8,693 nt of DNA from an uncultured Gemella sp. (GTDB lineage: Bacteria > Bacillota > Bacilli > Staphylococcales > Gemellaceae): assembly GCA_900555985.1 (NCBI GenBank), contig USNF01000035.1:1-8693 (forward strand), given 5' to 3'. Made by a program: the position numbers and the translations under genes. Below, piece after piece: positions 1 to 6,032 of this stretch (positions within the stretch are counted from its first letter, which is position 1; every line of letters begins with the position of its first letter). The notes below the pieces were generated by a model, which saw only the letters and a program-made list of their open reading frames with translations, was not told where the DNA came from and searched no databases.

Positions 1-1309
1 TATCTTTTGGTGGGTTTACATCAACATAAACTTCACCAGTTTCTTTGTGATACCAAGCTGGAATACGGTGCCCCCACCAAAGTTGACGAGAAATACACCA
101 ATCTTGGATATTTTCCATCCATGTATTTAATGTATGTTCGAAACGTGGTGGATAGAAATTAACTTTTCCATTTTCATCTTTTTGATTTTCTAATACTTTG
201 TCCGCTAGTGGTTTCATAGCAACAAACCATTGTTTAGAAAGATATGGTTCTACTACTGCTCCACTACGTTCAGAGTGTCCTACTGAGTGTAGGTGTTTTT
301 CAATTTTGAAGCAAACTCCACTTTCTTGTAGGTCAGCTATTAATGCTTTACGACATTCAAAACGATCCATACCGTTATATTTATCAGCATGTTCATTCAT
401 AACAGCACCTTCATCCATAACAATAATGCGTTCTAGATTATGGCGTTCCCCTACTTCAAAGTCATTTGGATCATGTGCTGGAGTGATTTTAACTACACCA
501 CTTCCAAAATCTTTTTCTACATATTCATCTGCAATAACAGGAATTTCTTTATTTGTTACCGGAAGTAATACTGTTTTTCCAATATATTTTTGATATCTTT
601 CATCATCTGGATGAACAGCTACTGCAGTATCACCAAATAATGTTTCAGGTCTTGTAGTTGCAACTTCTAAGTAATCACCGCTACCATCAGCTAAGAAATA
701 TTTTAAGTGATAGAATGCACCTTCTACATCTTTGTGAATTACTTCGATGTTTGATAAAGCTGTCTTTTGAACTGGATCCCAGTTAATAATTTTCTCACCG
801 CGATAGATTGTTCCATTATTGTAGTGGTCTACGAAAATTTTTGTTACAGCTTTATTTAATACCTCATCTAGAGTAAATCTTTCTCTAGTATAATCTAGTC
901 CTAATCCAAGTTTTGCCCATTGTTCACGAATATATCCTGCATATTCTTCTTTCCATTCCCATGCACGTTCTAAGAATTTCTCACGTCCTAAATCATAACG
1001 GCTAAGTCCTTCTTCACGCATTTTTGCTTCTACTTTTGCTTGAGTAGAAATACCCGCATGGTCCATACCAGGAAGATAAAGTACATCAAAACCTTTTAAT
1101 CTTTTATATCTTGTTAACATGTCTTGTAATGTTGTGTCCCAAGCATGTCCAATATGTAATTTACCTGTTACGTTTGGTGGTGGAATTACTATTGTATATG
1201 GATTTTTCTTGCTTTTATTATCTGCTTTAAATACTTCTTTTTCTAACCACCAGTTATAGCGATTATGTTCTACTTGAGTTGGATTATATTTTGTAGACAT
1301 TTCAGTCAT
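1..1309 (-). CDS. valS: valyl-tRNA synthetase, N-terminal half (3' end outside window)
   Basis: Class I aminoacyl-tRNA synthetase that charges tRNA-Val with valine in the cytoplasm. The frame from the ATG at 1309 stays open to the left edge and gives residues 1-436; the Bacillales enzyme is about 880 residues, so the C-terminal half, including KMSKS and the anticodon-binding domain, lies outside. Visible are PPPNVTGKLHIGHAWD with the ATP-binding HIGH at residues 52-55, the CP1 editing-domain motif TTRPET at about 218-223, ITPAHDPNDFE further on, and the return to the catalytic core at ISRQLWWGHRIPAW around 406-418. The start is set by a consensus AAGGAGG (1317-1323) seven bases upstream; a second ATG at codon 4 is too close to it. 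A valine-specific T-box leader precedes the gene, so expression should rise when uncharged tRNA-Val accumulates. No frameshift is seen in the visible half. Identity is very secure. Confidence 0.97.
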   Translation of the reverse strand, partial: MTEMSTKYNPTQVEHNRYNWWLEKEVFKADNKSKKNPYTIVIPPPNVTGKLHIGHAWDTTLQDMLTRYKRLKGFDVLYLPGMDHAGISTQAKVEAKMREEGLSRYDLGREKFLERAWEWKEEYAGYIREQWAKLGLGLDYTRERFTLDEVLNKAVTKIFVDHYNNGTIYRGEKIINWDPVQKTALSNIEVIHKDVEGAFYHLKYFLADGSGDYLEVATTRPETLFGDTAVAVHPDDERYQKYIGKTVLLPVTNKEIPVIADEYVEKDFGSGVVKITPAHDPNDFEVGERHNLERIIVMDEGAVMNEHADKYNGMDRFECRKALIADLQESGVCFKIEKHLHSVGHSERSGAVVEPYLSKQWFVAMKPLADKVLENQKDENGKVNFYPPRFEHTLNTWMENIQDWCISRQLWWGHRIPAWYHKETGEVYVDVNPPKD

Positions 1310-1316
1310 GACTTTT

Positions 1317-1323
1317 CCTCCTT
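1317..1323 (-). promoter_or_regulatory. valS ribosome binding site
   Basis: AAGGAGG on the minus strand, a perfect anti-16S match, lies seven bases before the ATG at 1309. This spacing favours that ATG over the one three codons later. Confidence 0.85.
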
Positions 1324-1415
1324 AGGTATTATTATTAGTTTTATTATTTCAATTTACTTAGTTGGTGATTTTTCTTTATCTTATTACCTATTTAAAAATA
1401 AATCAAATTTTAGAT

Positions 1416-1456
1416 AAAAAAAAATAACCTCCATCCTATCTAACAAGGACGAAAGT
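1416..1456 (-). terminator. T-box regulated intrinsic terminator of valS
   Basis: Minus-strand stem of 11 pairs, including G-U wobbles (ACTTTCGTCCT with AGGATGGAGGT), around an 8-base loop, followed by a run of nine T (1424-1416). Its 5' arm overlaps the CGTCCTT needed for the antiterminator, so the two folds are mutually exclusive, as expected for a transcriptional T-box. Confidence 0.9.
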
Positions 1457-1676
1457 TTCCGTGGTACCACCTTTATTCTAATTATTAATTAGCACTTAAT
1501 AAGATTAACGCTCTAACCACGTTTAAAGCTACTTACTTTCACTCTAAATGCTCACCGGCTACTTCAAAGTCCTGCCTAGGAGAAATCTCTCAACCACTGA
1601 TTTCTTTTCTGTATCCTACGGTACGCAAGAACTTCTACTTATCGGCTCATCGCATATATTTTATAATTAAAATATG
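1416..1676 (-). promoter_or_regulatory. T-box riboswitch leader, tRNA-Val specific
   Basis: Untranslated leader that senses the charging state of tRNA-Val and controls read-through into valS. The conserved T-box core is at 1459-1473 (minus AAGGTGGTACCACGG). Its TGGT bulge is suited to pair with the ACCA end of uncharged tRNA-Val. Stem I runs from GCGATGAGCCGATAAGTAG (about 1652-1634) to about 1525. In its 3' strand the specifier loop reads GTGAAA-GTA-AG, giving the valine codon GUA at 1536-1534, which agrees with the downstream gene. A stem III candidate lies at about 1514-1487. AAGG at the start of the T-box can pair with CCTT at 1448-1445, forming an antiterminator that excludes the terminator stem at 1427-1456. 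The 5' end is inferred from the promoter and is approximate. Confidence 0.94.
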
Positions 1677-1682
1677 TTTAAT

Positions 1683-1711
1683 ATATTATCATATATTCTA
1701 ACAATAATCAA
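1683..1711 (-). promoter_or_regulatory. putative promoter of the valS T-box transcript
   Basis: TTGATT (1711-1706), a 17-base spacer and TAATAT (1688-1683) on the minus strand. The predicted start near 1676 lies just before stem I of the T-box, which supports the assignment. The surroundings are so AT-rich that other -10-like hexamers exist nearby. Confidence 0.55.
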
Positions 1712-1730
1712 GTACTTTATAAAAAATCAC

Positions 1731-1768
1731 AATAAGAAAAGGTGAACACTAACCTTAATACTCACCTT
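1731..1768 (-). terminator. intrinsic terminator of the 45-residue peptide gene
   Basis: The minus strand folds into a 13-pair stem (AAGGTGAGTATTA with TAGTGTTCACCTT) around the tetraloop AGGT, followed by TTCTTATT. Three of the inner pairs are G-U wobbles that exist only in the minus-strand RNA, which fixes the direction. It separates the peptide gene from the valS promoter downstream. The U-tract is interrupted, so strength is uncertain. Confidence 0.75.
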
Positions 1769-1796
1769 GTTTATAGTTAATATGGTATAAATACTC

Positions 1797-1934
1797 TTAT
1801 TTTAATAAGCTTGTTACTAAATTGTAAGCTAAAGTATAACCAATATACGCACCTGCTGCTGCAGCTCCAATAGCTAAAACAAATTGAACCCCTTTCGGTA
1901 AACTATTAAACTTATCATTAAATTTCTTTAACAT
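1797..1934 (-). CDS. small single-helix membrane peptide, 45 residues, unknown function
   Basis: Starts MLKKFNDKFNSLPKG, continues with a hydrophobic helix at residues about 17-41 rich in Ala and Gly (AIGAAAAGAY), and ends TSLLK. The layout is a short basic amphipathic N-terminus, one membrane span and a single C-terminal lysine. There is no signal-peptidase site, double-glycine leader or cysteine. I do not recognise the family. That it is a real gene rests on context: GAGGTG (1941-1946) six bases before the ATG, a near-consensus promoter at 1968-1996 and a dedicated terminator at 1731-1768, which together make a monocistronic unit of about 200 bases. Possible roles are a small membrane regulator or chaperone, a toxin-like peptide or a leaderless bacteriocin; no immunity or export gene is adjacent, which argues against the last. 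Function is unassigned. Confidence 0.8.
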   Translation of the reverse strand: MLKKFNDKFNSLPKGVQFVLAIGAAAAGAYIGYTLAYNLVTSLLK

Positions 1935-1967
1935 AACAAACACCTCTACATTATTAATAGTTATTTT

Positions 1968-1996
1968 ATTATACTAATTAAAATGTTTTACGTCAA
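1968..1996 (-). promoter_or_regulatory. near-consensus sigma-A promoter of the 45-residue peptide gene
   Basis: TTGACG (1996-1991), an exact 17-base spacer and TATAAT (1973-1968) on the minus strand. The start would fall near 1961, leaving a leader of about 27 bases that contains GAGGTG. It is the best promoter match in the window and implies substantial expression. Confidence 0.82.
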
Positions 1997-2001
1997 TTTA
2001 C

Positions 2002-2017
2002 AACCTAAATTCAGGTT
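2002..2017. repeat. 16-bp near-palindrome upstream of the small-peptide promoter
   Basis: AACCTAAATTCAGGTT: 7 of 8 symmetric pairs match, with one G-T mismatch. It starts five bases upstream of the -35 box of the 45-residue peptide promoter. The position would suit an activator site or operator, but no known operator consensus is recognised and chance is possible in AT-rich DNA. Confidence 0.4.
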
Positions 2018-2070
2018 ATTATAAATACTTTAAAGAAATAGATATTAATTATTATTTTGTATAATATATT

Positions 2071-2101
2071 AAAAAAGTAGTTTAATAAATAAACTACTTT
2101 T
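2071..2101 (-). terminator. intrinsic terminator of agcS
   Basis: Perfect 12-pair stem on the minus strand (AAAAGTAGTTTA with TAAACTACTTTT) with a 5-base loop, running straight into a T-rich tail. It begins eight bases after the agcS stop codon. Confidence 0.88.
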
Positions 2102-2108
2102 CCTAATA

Positions 2109-3539
2109 TTATTTTTCTTTCTTATTTTTCCATGCTGTAGCATTATTAATTTTTATCGGTAAGTTATCTAAATAAAATTCTGGATCTTTACCTTGCTTAT
2201 GTTGTTTTACATAGTCTTTTAGCACTACATAAACTACACCAGATAAACCTATAATAGCTATTAAGTTCAGTAAACTCATTAGTCCCATTGTAACATCAGC
2301 GAATCCCCAAACTATATTTAAATCCATAACACTACCAACATAAACGAATATACAAACTATAACTCTGTATATATTAACTGCCCATTTTTTAGGTAGTAAG
2401 TATTGAATATTTGTTTCACCGTAGTAGTAGTTACCAATAACTGAACTATATCCAAATAAGAAAATAGCAATGATTAAGAATATAGTACCAATACTTCCAA
2501 TTTGTGAAGTAAGTGCTGCTTGAGTTAATTGGATACCTTGCATTTTCCCAGCTCCATATTCAAGACCAGGGTATAATAAAATTAAAAATGCTGTCGCTGT
2601 ACAAACTAGACAAGTATCAAAATATACTCCTAAAGTTTGAATAAAACCTTGTTTTGCAGGGTGTGTACTATCCGCAGTTGCTGCAGCGTTAGGTGTTGAC
2701 CCTAATCCAGCTTCATTGGTAAACATACCACGTTTAATACCTAGTAATATAGATGTTCCCATCCCTATTACACCACCACCAACTTGTTCAAGTCCAAATG
2801 CAGATTTAACTATTTGTGCTAAAATTCCAGGTAATTTATCAAAATTTAGTATCATAATAACTAGTACAATAAATAAATATAAAACTGCCATTACAGGAAC
2901 TAGCCATTGAGTAATTTTTACAACTTTAGTTACACCACCAAATACTACAAATACCGTTAATACTAATAGTGCAATACCTGCTACTCTTGGATTAATATCG
3001 TAAACTTGTAAAGCTTGAGCAATCGTATTTGTTTGAACTGAGTTAAAAGCTATACCATATGTTATCGAAATAACAATCGCAAATAGCACACCCATCCATT
3101 TTTGTCCTAGACCTTTTTCCATATAGTAGGCTGGTCCCCCACGATAAACACCTTTTCTATCACGAACTTTGTATACTTGAGCTAATGTAGACTCAGCAAA
3201 TGATGATGCTCCTCCAAATAGAGCCATAACCCACATCCAAAATACCGAACCAGGTCCACCCATAGCAATCGCAATTGCCACACCAGCAATAGTACCTGTT
3301 CCAACACGAGACGCTGCTGATATAGTAAATGCTTGGAATGCAGATACACCTTTTTGTTCTCCATCTTTTCCTGCTTTAGGCTTTTCAGTGATAAGCCTAA
3401 ACATTTCTTTTATATATGTAAATTGTACAAACTTGGTACTAAATGTAAAATATATACCAGTAACTATAACTAACCCTATTAAAAAATATGTCCACATAAA
3501 ATCATTTAGGTTAGTTAATAATTCTAAAAATCTATCCAT
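2109..3539 (-). CDS. agcS: sodium:alanine/glycine symporter (AgcS/AlsT family)
   Basis: Secondary transporter of the plasma membrane that takes up alanine or glycine with sodium (TC 2.A.25). The protein has 476 residues from the ATG at 3539, normal for the family, and about ten to eleven hydrophobic spans. Family blocks are visible: the N-terminal SRVGTGTIAGV at residues 77-87, IAMGGPGSVFWMW just after, and GIKRGMFTNEAGLGSTPNAA at about 267-286. In relatives I recall, the first block usually reads GTGN or GVGN; here Thr83 replaces the Asn. The frame extends upstream to a TTG at 3578, but that codon overlaps a TATAAT box and lacks a ribosome binding site, whereas the ATG begins the typical MDRFLELLTNLNDF N-terminus behind AAAGAGG (3552-3558, 12-base spacing, longer than ideal). 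It is monocistronic, with its own terminator. Which amino acid is preferred cannot be read from the sequence. Confidence 0.94.
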   Translation of the reverse strand: MDRFLELLTNLNDFMWTYFLIGLVIVTGIYFTFSTKFVQFTYIKEMFRLITEKPKAGKDGEQKGVSAFQAFTISAASRVGTGTIAGVAIAIAMGGPGSVFWMWVMALFGGASSFAESTLAQVYKVRDRKGVYRGGPAYYMEKGLGQKWMGVLFAIVISITYGIAFNSVQTNTIAQALQVYDINPRVAGIALLVLTVFVVFGGVTKVVKITQWLVPVMAVLYLFIVLVIMILNFDKLPGILAQIVKSAFGLEQVGGGVIGMGTSILLGIKRGMFTNEAGLGSTPNAAATADSTHPAKQGFIQTLGVYFDTCLVCTATAFLILLYPGLEYGAGKMQGIQLTQAALTSQIGSIGTIFLIIAIFLFGYSSVIGNYYYGETNIQYLLPKKWAVNIYRVIVCIFVYVGSVMDLNIVWGFADVTMGLMSLLNLIAIIGLSGVVYVVLKDYVKQHKQGKDPEFYLDNLPIKINNATAWKNKKEK

Positions 3540-3577
3540 AAAATACGAAAACCTCTTTTCAAGTAACTTTATACCCA

Positions 3578-3583
3578 ATTATA
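3578..3583 (-). promoter_or_regulatory. putative -10 box of the agcS promoter
   Basis: A perfect TATAAT on the minus strand about 40 bases before the agcS ATG. The hexamer 17 bases upstream is TTATAG (3606-3601), a poor -35, so an activator or a different spacing may be involved. A start near 3572 would leave a leader of about 33 bases and make the upstream TTG at 3578 untranslatable. Confidence 0.45.
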
Positions 3584-3707
3584 CTTGAATATACCAGATT
3601 CTATAAATATTTGTTATATTTTCTGACATTTTATGATTATTAGGAACTTACATTTTAAAAATTTATATTTAATATACAGATTTATTAAGTTTCATATAAA
3701 ATATCTT

Positions 3708-3767
3708 ACAAAAAATAAAAAATCTTTCTAAACTGTATTATTTATTAATACACTCTAGAAAGATTTT
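3708..3767 (-). terminator. two-tier intrinsic terminator of the HAD-rlmH operon
   Basis: On the minus strand a 12-pair outer stem (AAAATCTTTCTA with TAGAAAGATTTT), a 4+4 internal loop and a 6-pair inner stem (GTATTA with TAATAC) around a 5-base loop, followed by TTATTTTTT. It begins 22 bases after the stop codon of the last gene of the operon. Confidence 0.85.
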
Positions 3768-3789
3768 ACTTAAATTAAATATTAGTTAC

Positions 3790-4476
3790 TTAATTCAATT
3801 TTTCTAATTGTTCTTTTTCTTCGTTTAGTTCAGTTTTTGGTTCAGGTTCTTCTGTTTGTTCTACAGGAAAAACCAATACTCTTCCTCTTGATGCTAACTC
3901 TGTTTTTATATCACTACTACTTAATTTTGAGTAATCTAACTTTTCATAAACAACATATTTTCCACTCTTAACTTTTCTCCAAGTATCAAATGCAACAAAT
4001 GCGTAGAAATAATTAAAAAATGTAATTAATACTGTTATATAAATACTATCAACAAATATAAAAATAAATATTAATATATGTAACAAAATATTAAGAATTA
4101 GAGTAGATTTTAAGATTTTATTTCTTAACAATGGTATATATATTACTACCAAAAATAGAAAAATAATAAAAATTACCAAAAAACTTAAAATAATTGATAT
4201 AGGTAATAGTATAAATATCATAGCTTCTAAAATAAATATCGTTCTCGGCTCGAATAAATACAAAATAGGAAAAATAATAATTATTACATAAAACACACCC
4301 CAGTGTTTTTTCCAAACTCTACCTTGATATTCATCAAGTAATTTATAAACATTATAAATAGGAATTAACGAAAAAATTTTCTTTACTCCTAAAATATCAA
4401 AAACAAAAAACGTAAAAATTACCATTGGTACGTACCAGATAAAAAATGCACTTATATAATCAGAATAATCTATCAT
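3790..4476 (-). CDS. multi-spanning membrane protein with acidic cytoplasmic tail, unknown function
   Basis: 228 residues, not recognised as a named family. About six membrane helices are visible, at roughly residues 9-29, 58-75, 79-97, 98-116, 123-142 and 144-164. They are followed by a soluble tail of about 62 residues whose last 24 are rich in Glu, Lys and Pro (EQTEEPEPKTELNEEKEQLE), likely disordered and cytoplasmic. Between helices 1 and 2 lies SLIPIYNVYKLLDEYQG (36-52), recalling the FIPIYN-type loop of small uncharacterised Firmicute membrane proteins; this is a resemblance only. No catalytic motif is evident. AAGGGGG lies six bases before the ATG, and only 23 bases separate it from the rlmH stop, so it is almost certainly co-transcribed with rlmH and the HAD gene. 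It is even more AT-rich than rlmH. Confidence 0.85.
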   Translation of the reverse strand: MIDYSDYISAFFIWYVPMVIFTFFVFDILGVKKIFSLIPIYNVYKLLDEYQGRVWKKHWGVFYVIIIIFPILYLFEPRTIFILEAMIFILLPISIILSFLVIFIIFLFLVVIYIPLLRNKILKSTLILNILLHILIFIFIFVDSIYITVLITFFNYFYAFVAFDTWRKVKSGKYVVYEKLDYSKLSSSDIKTELASRGRVLVFPVEQTEEPEPKTELNEEKEQLEKLN

Positions 4477-4499
4477 ACAAATCCCCCTTCCTCTTACTA

Positions 4500-4976
4500 C
4501 TATTTATGATAACTAGCACCAGTTATTATTCGATAAGCTCTATACACTTGTTCCAACAGCACTACTCTCATCATTTGATGAGGAAAAGTCATCTTACTAA
4601 AAGATAGTGCATAATCACTTCTTTTCTTAACACTATCAGAAAGTCCGTAACTTCCACCAATTACTAATACAACATCACTTTTACCAGTTAACATCAAATT
4701 ATCTATCTTAGCAGCAAATTGCTCACTAGAAATACTCTTACCTAAAATCTCTAGCGTAATAACATATTGTGTATCTTTAATTTTTGAAAGAATATTGTTA
4801 CCTTCTTTTTCCATTGCTAGTGCTATTTCAGAATCATTTTCTACTTTTACTTTTTCGTCATTAATTTCAATTGTATTTAGCTTAATATATGCACCTAAAC
4901 GTTTTTCATATTCTTTAATAGCATCTCGATAAAACTTTTCCTTGACTTTACCAACACATATTAATGTAACTTTCAT
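4500..4976 (-). CDS. rlmH: 23S rRNA (pseudouridine-1915 N3) methyltransferase
   Basis: SPOUT-class methyltransferase that uses S-adenosylmethionine to methylate N3 of pseudouridine 1915 in helix 69 of 23S rRNA, acting on the assembled 70S ribosome. The protein has 158 residues from the ATG at 4976, the usual family length. The knotted SAM site is visible as VIGGSYGLSDSVKKR followed by LSFSKMTFPHQMMR and LEQVYRAYRI, and it ends in the family-typical YHK. The frame is open back to a GTG at 5015, but AAAGAGGG (4982-4989) lies five bases before the ATG and MKVTLICVGKVKE is the normal N-terminus. It is the middle gene of an operon, 45 bases after the HAD gene and 23 before the membrane protein. 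Identity is secure. Confidence 0.97.
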   Translation of the reverse strand: MKVTLICVGKVKEKFYRDAIKEYEKRLGAYIKLNTIEINDEKVKVENDSEIALAMEKEGNNILSKIKDTQYVITLEILGKSISSEQFAAKIDNLMLTGKSDVVLVIGGSYGLSDSVKKRSDYALSFSKMTFPHQMMRVVLLEQVYRAYRIITGASYHK

Positions 4977-4981
4977 TATTA

Positions 4982-5000
4982 CCCTCTTTCTAGAAGAAAG
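4982..5000 (-). promoter_or_regulatory. rlmH ribosome binding site with adjacent small hairpin
   Basis: AAAGAGGG (4989-4982) is the rlmH ribosome binding site and decides the ATG at 4976. Just upstream the RNA can fold CTTTCT-TCT-AGAAAG (5000-4986), which overlaps the 5' half of the site. The stem is only six pairs with a 3-base loop, so any effect on translation would be modest. Confidence 0.5.
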
Positions 5001-5021
5001 GTTGCTTATTAGCACCCTATT

Positions 5022-5828
5022 CTATTTATTTAATACAAACTTCTCAATTGCATATGCAAAACCATCTTCATCATTACTTTTTGAAATAAAATCTGCCGCT
5101 TCTTTTAAAATACTATTACCATTTTCAACAGCAACACCTAATCCAGCAAACTCAATCATACTAAGATCGTTTAGTCCATCTCCAAGAGCCATAACATTTT
5201 CGTTAGTCAATCCTAGTTTTTTACATAATGAATCTAAAGATGCTCCTTTAGAAATACCTTTATCATTAACTTCGATAAAGAACGGTTTAGACATAGCTAC
5301 CTCATATTCATCACCTAACTCTTTAGCTAACTTATCTTTAATTTTTGCTGCTTCATCAGGATGTTTTAAAATTATTACTTTGGCTGCACCTTCTTTTATA
5401 TCTTCTTTCATATTTTCACGAACTACTAACTCTGCACTTACTAAACCAGATTCAATTTGTGCATATTCATTATCACGATTTGTAAGAACTTTCCCTCCTT
5501 GATAAGTAAGAATATCACAATCATTATCCAAAGCAACATCTATTAAAAATTTTATTCTCTCTGGAGATAAGAATTTTTCATAAACAACTTCTCCAGTTTT
5601 TAAGTTAGCTATTCTAGCTCCATTAAATGATAATAAATAATTATCATAACTATCTAATTTTAAGTCTTCGACGATTTTCATCATACCAAAATCTGGTCGA
5701 CCAGATGCTAAAATGACTTTTATATCTTGTTCTTTACATTTTTCAATAATCTCTCTATTTTTTTGAGAAATCTCATTATTACTATTTACCAGTGTATCAT
5801 CTATATCTGTAACTATTAATTTATACAT
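5022..5828 (-). CDS. Cof-type HAD-IIB family phosphatase
   Basis: 268-residue cytosolic hydrolase of the haloacid dehalogenase superfamily, Cof/YidA-like subfamily IIB; members dephosphorylate sugar phosphates, flavin phosphates and similar small molecules through an aspartyl-phosphate. All four motifs are intact: motif I DIDDT with nucleophile Asp8 and Asp10, motif II SGR at 42-44, motif III Lys194 in DKGISKGA, and motif IV GDGLND at 216-221. The stretch between motifs II and III is the IIB cap, which sets substrate choice; the substrate cannot be inferred. Length is normal. GGAAGG lies about nine bases before the ATG. It is the first gene of the operon with rlmH and the membrane protein; a TATAAT box at 5853-5858 may start the transcript. 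A functional link to rlmH is not implied by the families. Confidence 0.93.
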   Translation of the reverse strand: MYKLIVTDIDDTLVNSNNEISQKNREIIEKCKEQDIKVILASGRPDFGMMKIVEDLKLDSYDNYLLSFNGARIANLKTGEVVYEKFLSPERIKFLIDVALDNDCDILTYQGGKVLTNRDNEYAQIESGLVSAELVVRENMKEDIKEGAAKVIILKHPDEAAKIKDKLAKELGDEYEVAMSKPFFIEVNDKGISKGASLDSLCKKLGLTNENVMALGDGLNDLSMIEFAGLGVAVENGNSILKEAADFISKSNDEDGFAYAIEKFVLNK

Positions 5829-5852
5829 ATAAAGTATCCTTCCATATATCTA

Positions 5853-5858
5853 ATTATA
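5853..5858 (-). promoter_or_regulatory. putative -10 box of the HAD-rlmH operon
   Basis: Perfect TATAAT on the minus strand 25 bases before the HAD start codon. The hexamer at the -35 distance (CAAGAA) is weak, so the call rests on the -10, on the position and on the strong terminator just upstream, which makes an operon promoter necessary here. Confidence 0.42.
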
Positions 5859-5943
5859 CAAGAGTATTTAATTATTTCTTGACTATACATTCTCAATATT
5901 ATATCAAAATTTTAATTATTATTCCATATAAATAAAAAATAAC

Positions 5944-6011
5944 ATAAAAAGAGCTAGAATATATGATATATCTCCAAAGTTTTATAAATATATCAAAAAT
6001 TCTAACTCTTT
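5944..6011 (-). terminator. very long intrinsic terminator after the ABC transporter gene
   Basis: On the minus strand AAAGAG-T-TAGAAT-TTT-TGATATAT pairs with ATATATCA-TAT-ATTCTA-G-CTCTTT around a 16-base loop: 24 positions with two T-T mismatches and one T-G wobble, followed by TTATGTTATTTTTT. It starts 21 bases after the ABC stop codon. The stem is about twice the usual length for an intrinsic terminator. Confidence 0.8.
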
Positions 6012-6032
6012 ATTTTATTCTACAAAATATAT

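Noticed and set aside
198..593. 131-codon plus-strand open frame
   Set aside because: It lies wholly opposite the valS catalytic and editing region, has low-complexity composition and no ribosome binding site; it is a shadow of valS.
1378..1406. Possible second valS promoter downstream of the T-box (TTGATT, 17 bases, TAAGAT, minus strand)
   Set aside because: The spacing is right but the -10 is poor, and such matches are expected by chance in this AT-rich leader. It would also bypass the T-box control; it needs transcript data before being called.
1797..1934. Calling the 45-residue peptide a bacteriocin
   Set aside because: It has no double-glycine leader, cysteines or pediocin-type motif, and no adjacent immunity or export gene; the sequence supports only a small membrane peptide.
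2716..3588. Plus-strand open frames of 64-66 codons and a shifted minus-strand frame inside agcS
   Set aside because: All lie within the conserved agcS frame, lack ribosome binding sites and have translations typical of out-of-frame reading.
3665..3700. Nine-codon minus-strand frame (MKLNKSVY) upstream of agcS
   Set aside because: No ribosome binding site and no supporting structure; not reported as a leader peptide.
4118..4315. 65-codon minus-strand frame inside the unknown membrane protein
   Set aside because: Out-of-frame reading of the helix-rich gene; no independent start signal.
4942..5502. 186-codon plus-strand open frame across rlmH and the HAD gene
   Set aside because: It is antisense to two genes with intact family motifs, and its Ser/Phe-rich translation resembles no protein family.
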